A DNA stretch of 64,000 bases from Spirochaetia bacterium UBA2205 (GTDB lineage: Bacteria > Spirochaetota > UBA4802 > UB4802). The notes under the pieces are model-generated. The model worked only from the letters and a program-made list of their open reading frames with translations. It was not told where the DNA came from and searched no databases. Shown here in pieces: positions 1 through 8,950 of this stretch. The first letter of the stretch is position 1; each line of letters starts with the position of its first letter. The position numbers and the translations under genes are program-made. The stretch lies in contig DCUV01000008.1 of NCBI GenBank assembly GCA_002328585.1, positions 1-64,000 of the forward strand, read 5' to 3'.

Positions 1-74
1 CAGAACGCTTAGTTGCTGATTATACGTTTATTTTTTTATTTTACTACAAGCTATTTATAGTAGTAAAAATCAGG

Positions 75-214
75 CTATTGAGTAACCTGCTTTGAAATTC
101 TTGTGGATTTTTCTATCAACTCTTTCCAGTTTTCCTTTTTTTATGCAGATGAATAGATATCATTCTAAGTATGTTACCGTTTGGAATTATTAAGAATGCT
201 AATAATATTGTTGG
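75..214 (-). pseudogene. possible remnant of a reading frame downstream of the transporter gene
   Basis: No intact gene is present at the left edge. On the minus strand one frame reads as a hydrophobic stretch (PTILLAFLIIPNGNILRMIS) that runs into a run of seven A; shifting frame there continues as KENWKELIEKSTRISKQVTQ and a stop. This could be the frameshifted C-terminus of a decayed gene, or chance in A+T-rich DNA. There is no start codon with a ribosome binding site. Confidence 0.2.
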
Positions 215-235
215 TTAATGCCACATGATAAGTAA

Positions 236-1456
236 CTATCTCACATACGTTGTATTATTAAATTTTTTTATTGGTACCATTAAAATGAGTGGTATAAACG
301 AAACAACAATTCCCAAAGCAAAAAGATAAGAATATCCTATAGTATCTGCTAAAAGTCCTGAAAACCACATACCGGGCGATTTCCCTATAACCTCTATGGT
401 TGCAAGGAGAGTATAATGGGTAGCACCTATCACAGAGTCTACACAATACATCATAAAAGCAAACATTGCAGTGGTCAGCATGCCACCAAATAGGTGCTCA
501 GCAATCGTTACCAGTATCACAACTGTTTGTGACGGTACGATCGTGGTACAATACCATTCCCCAAATAATGGCACCAAACGAAAAATGAGCGTTAACCATA
601 ACCCTTTTATAATACCAAAGCGAGATGATATTATACCACCTATGATTGAACCGACAATTGATGCTCCCATTCCATATACGCCCTGCCACAATCCAATCTG
701 AGAAGCAGTAAAACCGCTATCCACCAGAAAAGGTTTAAACATCCCATCAATTAATGTTTCTCCTGATTTATACGTTGCTATCAAAAAAATAATGAAAAGT
801 ATTCCTTTGCTTGACATTGTATTTTTGAGATGCACCATCACATCTGTAAATGTTATATGTTTTACTTGAGTATAGCTTAACAATGTTTCTTTATAGAAAA
901 TAAGTAAAGTAAGTGGTATAGCAATAATACTGTATACGATAATAAATGTATATTGCCATCCAGTATATGAGCTTAACCACACTAAAAAACCGCCACTAAC
1001 GAGCATACCTATTTTATATCCTACCACCTGAATAGCATTTCCATATCCTAAATCCTGTTTTTTTAACACATCAATGGCTAAACCATCAACAGCTATATCC
1101 TGTATTGAAGCACACAGGTTCATTACAAAAATAATCCCGGCAAATAAAACCGGATTGGATGCAATATGAATATATGATGCACTAAAAGCACAAATAAACA
1201 TAAGCGACTGCAAGGGTATAAGCCATGATTTTCGTCTACCTATTTTTTTTATCCAGAATCTATCAACCATTGGAGCCCATAGAATTTTGAGCATCCACGG
1301 TAACGCTAATATACTGCTAAATCCTATAATAGTTAATGATATACCGAATTGTCGAAGTAATACTGGTAACGCAGTAACCTGAAAACCAAAAGGTATACCC
1401 TGTGAAAGATATAGAAGGAGAAGAAGAGAAAAACTATATATTCTTTTGTTGAGCAC
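236..1456 (-). CDS. AmpG-like major facilitator superfamily transporter
   Basis: A 406-residue, very hydrophobic protein with about 12 membrane segments. The N-terminus (LYLSQGIPFGF, then LPWMLKILWAPMVDRFW) and the loop SIQDIAVDGLAIDVL match the AmpG / acetyl-CoA transporter branch of the major facilitator superfamily, whose members bring anhydro-muropeptides across the inner membrane or carry related substrates. The substrate cannot be read from the sequence. The start is GTG without a clear Shine-Dalgarno site. The gene lies 18 bp downstream of a small membrane-anchored protein, so the two are probably co-transcribed. A last-line near-copy of the window-wide motif (AGTAACTATC) overlaps its stop codon. 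Confidence 0.8.
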   Translation of the reverse strand: MLNKRIYSFSLLLLLYLSQGIPFGFQVTALPVLLRQFGISLTIIGFSSILALPWMLKILWAPMVDRFWIKKIGRRKSWLIPLQSLMFICAFSASYIHIASNPVLFAGIIFVMNLCASIQDIAVDGLAIDVLKKQDLGYGNAIQVVGYKIGMLVSGGFLVWLSSYTGWQYTFIIVYSIIAIPLTLLIFYKETLLSYTQVKHITFTDVMVHLKNTMSSKGILFIIFLIATYKSGETLIDGMFKPFLVDSGFTASQIGLWQGVYGMGASIVGSIIGGIISSRFGIIKGLWLTLIFRLVPLFGEWYCTTIVPSQTVVILVTIAEHLFGGMLTTAMFAFMMYCVDSVIGATHYTLLATIEVIGKSPGMWFSGLLADTIGYSYLFALGIVVSFIPLILMVPIKKFNNTTYVR

Positions 1457-1474
1457 TACTTAATACCGTCTTTA

Positions 1475-1975
1475 TCAAAATTTTGAAAATGGATTGTATG
1501 CCTGCTTCTCTGCCGGAGTGAATAATGGCAGGGCATGACCATATTCAATGGTAACCATATTAGAAGCTTTATTGTAGTATAATCCAATCCTGTATATGCC
1601 TATGATACAGCAATACTTAGTATTATCATAGTTAAAGGTACCATACTTTTTTGTAAAGTGCTCATACAACTGAGCATATTGTTGCTCATCAACAGGTAAT
1701 GTAACAATGATAGTATATAGTCTATTAAAAAGATCAAAGATTAATAATCCATCCACCTCATGATTATTATATTGAATAACTTTTATTGAACCTATTATAA
1801 ACTCTTTATAGTCATACTCTTCATAGCGCAATATATCCTTAACATCATCGTATTGTTTATTCAACATTATTTTATTATAGCCAAAATCAAGAGCAAACAC
1901 TATGGAATGAATAATAATCAAAAATATAATTATAGTGAGGCACACTACAACCCCTGCCGCTTTACCATTACCCAT
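1475..1975 (-). CDS. hypothetical membrane-anchored protein
   Basis: I do not recognise this 166-residue protein. Residues about 7-29 form one hydrophobic segment (VVVCLTIIIFLIIIHSIVFA), an uncleaved anchor or signal peptide. The rest is a compact soluble domain rich in Tyr, alternating short strands (FIIGSIKVIQYN, LLIFDLFNRLYTIIV) and two adjacent cysteines (KYCCIIGIYRIGLYY). A strong GGGAGGG Shine-Dalgarno lies about 10 bases before the chosen ATG, which supports it as real. It sits between the transporter and the HAD-like gene in the same orientation with short gaps, suggesting one transcript. Role unknown. Confidence 0.6.
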   Translation of the reverse strand: MGNGKAAGVVVCLTIIIFLIIIHSIVFALDFGYNKIMLNKQYDDVKDILRYEEYDYKEFIIGSIKVIQYNNHEVDGLLIFDLFNRLYTIIVTLPVDEQQYAQLYEHFTKKYGTFNYDNTKYCCIIGIYRIGLYYNKASNMVTIEYGHALPLFTPAEKQAYNPFSKF

Positions 1976-2004
1976 ACCATTGAATCCCTCCCTTAAGAAT
2001 AATG

Positions 2005-3117
2005 TTACATGCCCCAGTTTTGATACCGTTTTTGTGCAATAGAACAGATTTCGTCTATAAATTCTTTGGGATTTATCTTAAACTTTTCCAGACGTTCCTT
2101 AACCATCTCTTTCACAGCCTGAAAGTTAAACGGATAGGCACTTAGCGATAATTCTATATCTCGCTTCAAGGTAGTATAACTTTCTATGTCATGCTCAATC
2201 CTTTGACCTATAATATTTGCCTGTAATCTTCTGTGTTGCTTCTCTAACTCGATAATCTCTGCAGGTTTTTCTTTGACGTCTGATAATACAATAAGTGATG
2301 GTAATATATGTTCGCCAATTTCTGATAACAAAAATTTATTAATTTCCGGTGAATCATTAAACAATACCAGCAACGATTCCAAAGAAGAACCATATACCGT
2401 TATACGTGAATGTGGAATTATAGAATCTGAAGGATTAAAAGCAATAGAATTAATTTTTGAAAATGTAATAACACTTGATTCTCCTCTTCCAACATACAGC
2501 ACATCTTCATCTTTTGTATTGGATAGTGCCATATATTTTTCGATTTCAATGATCTTACGTTCACCAGAAATAAATTTTTCAATATCTCCAGCAAATAATA
2601 CAATATTTTTTTGACTTATAATTTTTTTATATTCAGTAGACACTAGATGGTCATCATCAGAACCAACGCGTTTTACAACTTCATTAGCTATCTCATAAGG
2701 AATTGCTGTTAAAATCATTGGGTTATAACTATTTATAAAATTGACAAAATGCACTGCACCAGGGAAAAGACGTGTCTTGGAACCAACAGTAATAGCACAT
2801 TGTATAGGAACATCTTTTAATAAATAATCAGGATAATATACTGCTAACTTTAAAAAAGAAAATGGTATTTGTCCTGCTTCTGATAGTTTCCTGTTTATCT
2901 CATCTAAAAAATTTTCAATTATTGCGCTTTCTTCATCATAAAAAATTGAATCCAACAACTGGTTATAATCACCAATTTCAAGAAAATCACCTAAACCAAC
3001 AAACAGCTTTTTGGGTCGGTATAGCAACTCAGAGCAGGCAGCAATAAAATCTTTTCGATTATACTCGTTGATAATTATTTGATGGTGTTTGTTATATTGA
3101 ACTATTGAATATTCCAT
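2005..3117 (-). CDS. probable HAD-superfamily-like protein
   Basis: A 370-residue soluble protein from the chosen ATG; a TTG ten codons upstream is possible but has no ribosome binding site. The segment DVLYVGRGESSVITFSKI followed by SIAFNPSDS resembles the fourth HAD motif (GDGxxD followed by a Gly-Ile-Ala-Phe-Asn strand), and FPGAVHFVNFINSYNPMILT resembles the HAD motif II region. The N-terminal FVGLGDFLEIGDYNQLL sits where the nucleophile loop should be but is not a canonical DxDxT, so a phosphatase activity is doubtful. The last 80 residues are helical and charged. It may be a diverged HAD protein of the archaeal-type COG4030 group. Function unknown; a fold search would settle the family. 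Confidence 0.5.
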   Translation of the reverse strand: MEYSIVQYNKHHQIIINEYNRKDFIAACSELLYRPKKLFVGLGDFLEIGDYNQLLDSIFYDEESAIIENFLDEINRKLSEAGQIPFSFLKLAVYYPDYLLKDVPIQCAITVGSKTRLFPGAVHFVNFINSYNPMILTAIPYEIANEVVKRVGSDDDHLVSTEYKKIISQKNIVLFAGDIEKFISGERKIIEIEKYMALSNTKDEDVLYVGRGESSVITFSKINSIAFNPSDSIIPHSRITVYGSSLESLLVLFNDSPEINKFLLSEIGEHILPSLIVLSDVKEKPAEIIELEKQHRRLQANIIGQRIEHDIESYTTLKRDIELSLSAYPFNFQAVKEMVKERLEKFKINPKEFIDEICSIAQKRYQNWGM

Positions 3118-3289
3118 ATATAAACTCTTAATGATCTTCACTGACAAAATAGTACTAATACTTTAAACATCAATAAACATTACAATATCACTATCATCAA
3201 AAAAACAGGGATATTTAAATTTTCAAAATAATAGAATTACATGTCATTAATAATTTTTCAAGAAATTAATTCAATTATTTTATTATATA

Positions 3290-4648
3290 TTATATCCAAC
3301 CTATTTTTGAAGCTTCATATTTAAGTTCATCTCTGAAATCAGGATGCGCTATTGATATCAATGCATGGACTCTGTCATATATACTTCGCATACGAAGATT
3401 TGCAACACCATATTCTGTGACTACATATTCTACATCAGTTCGTGATGTTGTTACTACAGTACCAAATGGTAAAAGAGGAACAATCTTGCTATGCATTTTT
3501 CCTTGTTTATCGGTATATGTTGAACTGAGTGCAATAATACTTTTACCACCCTTTGACTTCTTAGCACCACGTATAAAATCTACCTGTCCACCAGTTCCAC
3601 TATACTGTTTTGTCCCAATAGATTCAGCAGCAACCTGCCCTGTCAGATCAAGTATAAGCGCATTATTGATTGAAACAAAATTATCATTTAAAGCTATAAC
3701 ATCCGGTGTATTAACCCATCCAATATCACAAAACAAAAAATTGTTGTTATGATCAAGATATTGATAAAATTCCTTTGTGCCCACTGCAAATGCTCCAACA
3801 ACCTTTTTGGGATGAAGTGTTTTTTTAATACCATTAATAACACCCGCCTCAATAAGTCGCATAACTGATGGAGTAATAACCTCAGCATGCATACCTAAAT
3901 CTTTTTTTGTATACAGTAAATTGCCAATTCCATTTGCAAGCCCGCCCAAACCAAGCTGTATTGTTGCTCCATCAGGAATTAATTCAGCAATTATTTCAGC
4001 CATCTTCTTTTCAACATCAGTTATTGGAATTTCTGGCAGTTCAAACAATTGTGTATCATGTTCAATGATATAGTCTACCTCAGAAACGTGTACAAGAAAA
4101 TCAACGCTATTGAGCCATGGAGTATTTGTATTAATTTCAGCTATAATGGTGTCAGCATTACACAGCACCTCCTTTTTAGGTAAAAAAGCTCCAAAGCACG
4201 ATAAATTCATAAATCCTTGTTCATCAGGTGGTGTTGCCGTAAACGCTACTCTATTACACCTTGCATCCACTCCTGCCTCAGGGATATCACTTAAATGCAT
4301 GGGTTTGTAATGTGCCATCTTCCATTCTATGCAAACGCGTTCCATAGGACCAACAAACATTGTTTCAATATGAAAACTTTCTTTATTTTCGGGTTTCATG
4401 TAATCATACAAACCCATTGCATACCCCTGATAGATGGTTACATTGTTAACCATCCCTGCCCTTTTACCAAGAGCTGTAGCAAATAAAGCAGGGATTCCAG
4501 TACCACCACCCATGAACAGCCTATCACCAGACCGAATAATCTTTGCAGCTTCTTCTGCTGTAACCTTTTTGTTATTATAATCATCATGCCATTGTAACAG
4601 TGGATACGATGGTTTGCGACGCAAAACAACCGAATCAACGTTCATCAT
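3290..4648 (-). CDS. acetyl-CoA hydrolase / 4-hydroxybutyrate-type CoA-transferase
   Basis: A 452-residue protein of the acetyl-CoA hydrolase/transferase family, which exchanges CoA between acyl-CoA and a free acid (often butyryl-CoA or 4-hydroxybutyryl-CoA with acetate). Visible family marks are RSGDRLFMGGGTGIP near residue 40, the glycine loop QLGLGGLANGIG at 231-242, HAEV with Glu256 as the likely catalytic glutamate, GTGGQVDFIRGAKKSKGG, and VVTEYGVANLRMRS near the C-terminus. A GAGGTG Shine-Dalgarno precedes tandem ATG codons. With nifJ next door it would suit fermentative acid production or acid re-use, but which acid is used cannot be told from sequence. Confidence 0.85.
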   Translation of the reverse strand: MMNVDSVVLRRKPSYPLLQWHDDYNNKKVTAEEAAKIIRSGDRLFMGGGTGIPALFATALGKRAGMVNNVTIYQGYAMGLYDYMKPENKESFHIETMFVGPMERVCIEWKMAHYKPMHLSDIPEAGVDARCNRVAFTATPPDEQGFMNLSCFGAFLPKKEVLCNADTIIAEINTNTPWLNSVDFLVHVSEVDYIIEHDTQLFELPEIPITDVEKKMAEIIAELIPDGATIQLGLGGLANGIGNLLYTKKDLGMHAEVITPSVMRLIEAGVINGIKKTLHPKKVVGAFAVGTKEFYQYLDHNNNFLFCDIGWVNTPDVIALNDNFVSINNALILDLTGQVAAESIGTKQYSGTGGQVDFIRGAKKSKGGKSIIALSSTYTDKQGKMHSKIVPLLPFGTVVTTSRTDVEYVVTEYGVANLRMRSIYDRVHALISIAHPDFRDELKYEASKIGWI

Positions 4649-5176
4649 ACTACACCTCGGTAAAATAAAAATTATAGCTACTGTATATTGTAGTCATTGT
4701 TCATTTATCAGCTAAACCAGTCATATATATAATATTAATTTTATCAATAAAAATATTTTTATTATCATTTTTACATAATATATTATTTAATATATTATAT
4801 ACATAATAGAATATATGGCATAATCATTTTTTTGGCGATAGTTACTGTTAATTAAGTTTTTATTGGTAAGAAATATTTGCCATTTTGCATTGATTTATAT
4901 TTTCAAACATTTTTGCTATAAACTCAATAATTCACATAATCATTAACACTTGTGGTGAGTTGCCTTGCGAAGAATCATACACTGGTTATTAAATCATAAA
5001 AACAACCTGTTGTAAATATAAATAATTTATTTGACTTTGTTACATATCCTTCGTATACTACAATAGATACATTAGATAAAATAGTGAGTAGCGATAGTTT
5101 GTGTAAAATGTTACAAAATATGATATTTCCTTTATGCCATAATAAAAAATCAGCAAAATAAAACAAGGGAGGGTTT
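4649..5176. other. A+T-rich divergent intergenic region
   Basis: 528 bp between the CoA-transferase and the small plus-strand gene. It holds an 18-bp perfect A/T palindrome (4746-4763), two copies of TAATATATTA two bases apart (4776-4785, 4788-4797), and two copies of the dispersed motif, one being the longest form seen (GGCGATAGTTACTGTTAA at 4834-4851) and one at 5091-5097. The tandem A/T palindromes lie 130-150 bp upstream of the CoA-transferase start and could be an operator, but sequences like this arise easily in such DNA. No convincing reading frame or RNA gene was seen. Confidence 0.4.
4834..4851 (+). repeat. dispersed motif, longest form, copy in intergenic DNA
   Basis: GGCGATAGTTACTGTTAA, identical over 18 bases to the copy at 36440-36457, which lies inside a gene. 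It represents the consensus of a family with core GCGATAG at 4835, 5091, 12735, 16185, 24511, 28948, 36441, 40277, 42497, 47627, 55113 and 56644, and CTATCGC at 6132, 12044, 13383, 16790, 19125, 24068, 24089, 30216, 41041, 43024, 46220, 53637, 55014 and 58403. Confidence 0.7.
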
Positions 5177-5344
5177 ATGATTAATAAAATTACTGATGAA
5201 ACAAACATCAATCAAACAAGTGCGTTACAAAAATCAAAAGATATGGGAAAAAACATAGTTGAAGAATCCCAAAAGAGGTTGGGCAATGTTCCTAAAACTC
5301 TGGAAGAAGATAACAAAGGAAAGAATATAAATACTCAGGCATAG
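5177..5344 (+). CDS. small hydrophilic protein, 55 residues, unknown
   Basis: A short frame of 55 residues (starting MINKITDETNINQTSAL) preceded by a near-ideal Shine-Dalgarno, AAGGGAGGG, three bases before the ATG. The protein has no hydrophobic segment and is rich in Asn, Lys, Glu, Gln and Thr, so it is probably disordered or helical. It is followed 40 bp later by a strong hairpin terminator. Isolated gene, own terminator and strong ribosome binding site argue that it is expressed. I recognise no family. Confidence 0.5.
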   Translation: MINKITDETNINQTSALQKSKDMGKNIVEESQKRLGNVPKTLEEDNKGKNINTQA

Positions 5345-5384
5345 AAATATTTTACGAAGTGATACCCGGAAGATAAAGTATTAA

Positions 5385-5424
5385 AAAGGCTCCCTATTAT
5401 TACAAGTTATTACAGGGAGCCTTT
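5385..5424. terminator. bidirectional intrinsic terminator between small gene and nifJ
   Basis: A perfect 11-bp stem, AAAGGCTCCCT paired with AGGGAGCCTTT, with an 18-base loop. On the minus strand the stem runs into TTTTTAAT, the classic form, and it begins just eight bases past the nifJ stop. On the plus strand it is followed by a weaker ATTATTCTT and would end the small gene. Confidence 0.8.
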
Positions 5425-5431
5425 ATTATTC

Positions 5432-8400
5432 TTAATTTGACGCTAATCGCTTATAATTATTGTAACGCCATTTGGCGCTATCCAGTGCTGCATTAAAAAG
5501 GTCTTCGGCAACTTCAGGGAATTCCTTCTTCAAAGCAGAATAGCGCACTTCACCCATCAAAAAATCTTTAAATTTATCCCAATTAGGTTCTTTGGAGTCC
5601 AGTATAAATGGATTTTTCCCTTCTTTTTCCAGCAATGGGTTGTAACGCCACATTGACCAGTAACCACATTCAACAGCTTTTTTCTCTTCAAGCTGTGATT
5701 TACCCATTCCTTCGCGTAATCCATGATTGATACATGGTGCGTAGGCAATGATCACGGAAGGTCCTGGATAACTTTCCGCTTCGGTTATAGCTCGCATATA
5801 CTGCATCTGGCTGGCACCCATTGCTACCTGTGCTACATACACATAGCCATAGGTAATAGCCATCATACCCAAATCTTTCTTTCGTACACGCTTACCGCTT
5901 GCTGCAAACTTTGCCTGCGCTGCAATAGGTGTAGCTTTAGATGACTGTCCTCCCGTGTTGGAATATACCTCAGTATCCAATACCAGAATATTAACATCCT
6001 CTCCCGAAGCAATAACATGATCTAATCCACCAAACCCAATGTCATAGGCAAATCCATCGCCTCCAAATATCCAGATTGATTTTTTCTCAAGGTATTGAGC
6101 TAATTTTAACACCTCGCTTGCTTCCAGGGAACTATCGCCCTTTAATAAGGGTAAAAGCTTTTGCGTTGCTTCACGTGAAGCCTTTGCATTATTCCTGCCT
6201 GCAAGCCATTCTAACGATGCTGCTTTAAGTTGCGTATTACTTGTAGTTTTTGCTACCTTATCCAATAACTGAGCTATTGTATTTTGCTGGTGCGTTACAC
6301 CAAGGTACATGCCATACCCATATTCACTTGCATCTTCAAATAATGAACTTGCCCATGCTGGACCACGTCCTTCTGCATTTATGCAATAGGGAGTTGCAGG
6401 AGCAGAGCCACCATAGATTGATGAACAACCGGTAGCATTTGCTACCATCATCCTGTCACCAAATAATTGTGTTATAAGTTTAATATAAGGGGTTTCGCCA
6501 CAACCTGCACATGCACCAGAAAACTCAAACAATGGCTGGCACAATTGACTACCTTTAACAGTAAATTTATTGATAAGATTATCCTTATAGGTAACATTTT
6601 TAACAATAAAATCCCAGTATTTCTGCTGTTCAATTTCCCTTTGAAGAGGCTTCATGATAAGAGCTTTTTCCTTTGCAGGACATTCTTCGGCACAATTACC
6701 ACATCCAGTACAATCCAGTGGACTGATTTGAATTCTAAATTGCAAGCCCTCAAGCCCTTTACCTTTAGCATCCAGTGTTATCATCCCTTCAGGGGCTTTA
6801 CGCATTTCATCATCATTGAGAAGAAATGGACGTATAACAGCATGAGGGCAAACATAAGCACACTGATTACATTGTATACAATTATCAGGCTGCCATTCTG
6901 GAACATTGATTGCTATCCCGCGTTTTTCATACTGCGTTGTCCCCGGAGGAAATGTGCCATCAGGCATTGGCAAAAATGCACTTACTGGAAGATTGTCCCC
7001 CTCCAGACTATTCATTGGCACAACTATTTCTTGTATAAATTGGGGCAACTCCTCAAATACCGGTTTTCCTGGCACAGCAATGGTTTTCCATACATCAGGC
7101 ACCTTCACTTCCTTTACCTGTTTTGCACCTTCGTCAACGGCAGCCATATTTTTGCCAACGACATCAGCACCTTTCCTGCCATAACTTTTCTCGATAGCTT
7201 TTTTCATCTCTTTTTCAGCAATCTCAAACGGTATGACATTGCTAACCTTAAAAAATGCAGCCTGCATAATAGTATTGGTTCTGCCAGGGAGCCCAATATT
7301 TTCTGAAATTTCTGTAGCGTTGATGATATAGAATGTAATATTATTTTCAGCCAGAAATCGTTTGATATGATCAGGCAACTGCTTTTTGGTTTCTTCTGCA
7401 TCCCACAATGAATTAAGAAGGAACGTCCCTCCTTTTTTTAATCCTTTAAGAATATCATATTTTTCAAGATATGCTGGAACATGACAGGCTACAAAATCAG
7501 GATTGTTTACCAGATAGGTAGAACGAATAGGCTTTTTACCAAATCGAAGATGTGATACTGTGACACCACCTGATTTTTTTGAATCATACGCAAAATAAGC
7601 CTGAGCATACAGTTCTGTATTGTCACCTATTATCTTTATAGAATTTTTATTGGCACCCACCGTTCCATCAGAACCCAGGCCAAAAAACTTACCCTCAAAC
7701 GTACCTTCGGGAACAACACTGGTATCCTCTGGAACTGGTAATGAAGTAAATGTTACATCATCTACAATGCCTACAGTAAAATTATTTTTAGGATCGTTTA
7801 ACTTCAAATTATTGTATACTGCCACAATCTGAGCTGGGGTTGTATCCTTTGAGCTTAATCCATATCGTCCACCAACAATAGTTGGGCAATTATCCATACC
7901 ATAAAAAGCAGCTCTAACATCTAAATATAACGGCTCACCAATTGAACCAGGCTCCTTGGTTCTATCAAGGACAGCTATTCGTTTTACGCTTTCAGGTAAA
8001 ACTTTAAAGAAATATTGTGCTGAAAATGGGCGGTACAGGTGACATATTATAAGCCCAACCTTTTCACCCTGCTTCAACAAATAGTCAATTGTTTCTCTAA
8101 TGGTTTCAGTAATTGATCCCATAGCAACGATAATATTTTCAGCATCTGGAGCACCATAATAAATAAATGGATGATACTCTCTACCGGTTAGTTTGCTTAT
8201 CTCCTGCATATATTCTTCTACAATATCAGGTACAGCCTGATAGAATATATTGCTTACCTCACGTGTCTGAAAATATATATCCGGGTTTTGAGCTGTGCCA
8301 CGTGTCACCGGGTGCTCCGGATTCAATGCATTATTCTTAAATTCATTTAATTTATTATAATCTATCAGCCTTGCTAGTTCTTCATAAGAAAGCATTTCAA

Positions 8401-8950
8401 TTTTTTGTATTTCATGAGATGTTCTAAATCCATCAAAAAAATGTAAAAACGGTATGCGTGATTTAATAGCACTTAGATGAGCAACACCGGCTAAATCCAT
8501 AACCTCCTGCACTCCGCCACTTGAAAGCATAGCAAAACCAGTTTGACGTGCAGCATTAATATCCTGATGATCACCAAATATTGATAGTGCCTGAGCAGAA
8601 ATTGAACGCGCGCTTACATGAAAAACTGCTGGTAATAGCTCTGCGGCAATTTTATACATATTGGGTATCATCAAAAGCAAACCCTGCGAAGCGGTATAGG
8701 TTGTAGTTAACGTTCCTGCCTGTAATGAACCATGAACTGCAGCCGCTGCACCTGCCTCTGATTGCATTTCCACAACACGGATTATCTGTCCAAATATGTT
8801 CTTTTTGTTATGAGCAGCCCACTCATCCACAAATTCAGCCATAGGTGATGATGGTGTAATTGGATAGATGGCAGCAACCTCGGTGAAAGCATATGAAATA
8901 TACGCGGCAGCTTCATTGCCATCCATTGATTTCATAATTTGTTTTGCCAT
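5432..8950 (-). CDS. nifJ: pyruvate:ferredoxin (flavodoxin) oxidoreductase
   Basis: A 1172-residue single-chain PFOR: pyruvate + CoA + oxidised ferredoxin to acetyl-CoA, CO2 and reduced ferredoxin, in the cytoplasm. The order of domains is standard: N-terminal pyrimidine-binding region (GNEAAAYISYAFTEVAAIYP), transketolase-C-like region, gamma domain, the EKR region, a two-cluster ferredoxin domain (CIQCNQCAYVCPHAV and CTGCGNCAEECP), then the thiamine diphosphate domain with ACAGCGETPYIKL, NATGCSSIYGG and GGDGFAYDIGFGG. Length is typical of the family. A GAAAGGAGA ribosome binding site precedes the ATG. Transcribed alone, ending at a strong terminator. It is the main oxidative step of an anaerobic metabolism. 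Confidence 0.97.
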   Translation of the reverse strand: MAKQIMKSMDGNEAAAYISYAFTEVAAIYPITPSSPMAEFVDEWAAHNKKNIFGQIIRVVEMQSEAGAAAAVHGSLQAGTLTTTYTASQGLLLMIPNMYKIAAELLPAVFHVSARSISAQALSIFGDHQDINAARQTGFAMLSSGGVQEVMDLAGVAHLSAIKSRIPFLHFFDGFRTSHEIQKIEMLSYEELARLIDYNKLNEFKNNALNPEHPVTRGTAQNPDIYFQTREVSNIFYQAVPDIVEEYMQEISKLTGREYHPFIYYGAPDAENIIVAMGSITETIRETIDYLLKQGEKVGLIICHLYRPFSAQYFFKVLPESVKRIAVLDRTKEPGSIGEPLYLDVRAAFYGMDNCPTIVGGRYGLSSKDTTPAQIVAVYNNLKLNDPKNNFTVGIVDDVTFTSLPVPEDTSVVPEGTFEGKFFGLGSDGTVGANKNSIKIIGDNTELYAQAYFAYDSKKSGGVTVSHLRFGKKPIRSTYLVNNPDFVACHVPAYLEKYDILKGLKKGGTFLLNSLWDAEETKKQLPDHIKRFLAENNITFYIINATEISENIGLPGRTNTIMQAAFFKVSNVIPFEIAEKEMKKAIEKSYGRKGADVVGKNMAAVDEGAKQVKEVKVPDVWKTIAVPGKPVFEELPQFIQEIVVPMNSLEGDNLPVSAFLPMPDGTFPPGTTQYEKRGIAINVPEWQPDNCIQCNQCAYVCPHAVIRPFLLNDDEMRKAPEGMITLDAKGKGLEGLQFRIQISPLDCTGCGNCAEECPAKEKALIMKPLQREIEQQKYWDFIVKNVTYKDNLINKFTVKGSQLCQPLFEFSGACAGCGETPYIKLITQLFGDRMMVANATGCSSIYGGSAPATPYCINAEGRGPAWASSLFEDASEYGYGMYLGVTHQQNTIAQLLDKVAKTTSNTQLKAASLEWLAGRNNAKASREATQKLLPLLKGDSSLEASEVLKLAQYLEKKSIWIFGGDGFAYDIGFGGLDHVIASGEDVNILVLDTEVYSNTGGQSSKATPIAAQAKFAASGKRVRKKDLGMMAITYGYVYVAQVAMGASQMQYMRAITEAESYPGPSVIIAYAPCINHGLREGMGKSQLEEKKAVECGYWSMWRYNPLLEKEGKNPFILDSKEPNWDKFKDFLMGEVRYSALKKEFPEVAEDLFNAALDSAKWRYNNYKRLASN

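Noticed and set aside
39..68. 9-bp stem TTTTACTAC/GTAGTAAAA as a terminator
   Set aside because: No U-tract follows on either strand.
4746..4797. A/T palindromes as a defined operator or origin element
   Set aside because: Symmetric A/T runs arise by chance in this composition; no DnaA-box cluster or replication gene is near.
4975..5211. 78-residue hydrophobic frame on the minus strand
   Set aside because: Lies across the ribosome binding site and start of the small plus-strand gene; hydrophobic content follows from A+T richness; no ribosome binding site.
6467..7306. 279-residue frame opposite nifJ
   Set aside because: It is antisense to the well-supported PFOR sequence and contains no family features; its amino acids are those expected of a shadow.
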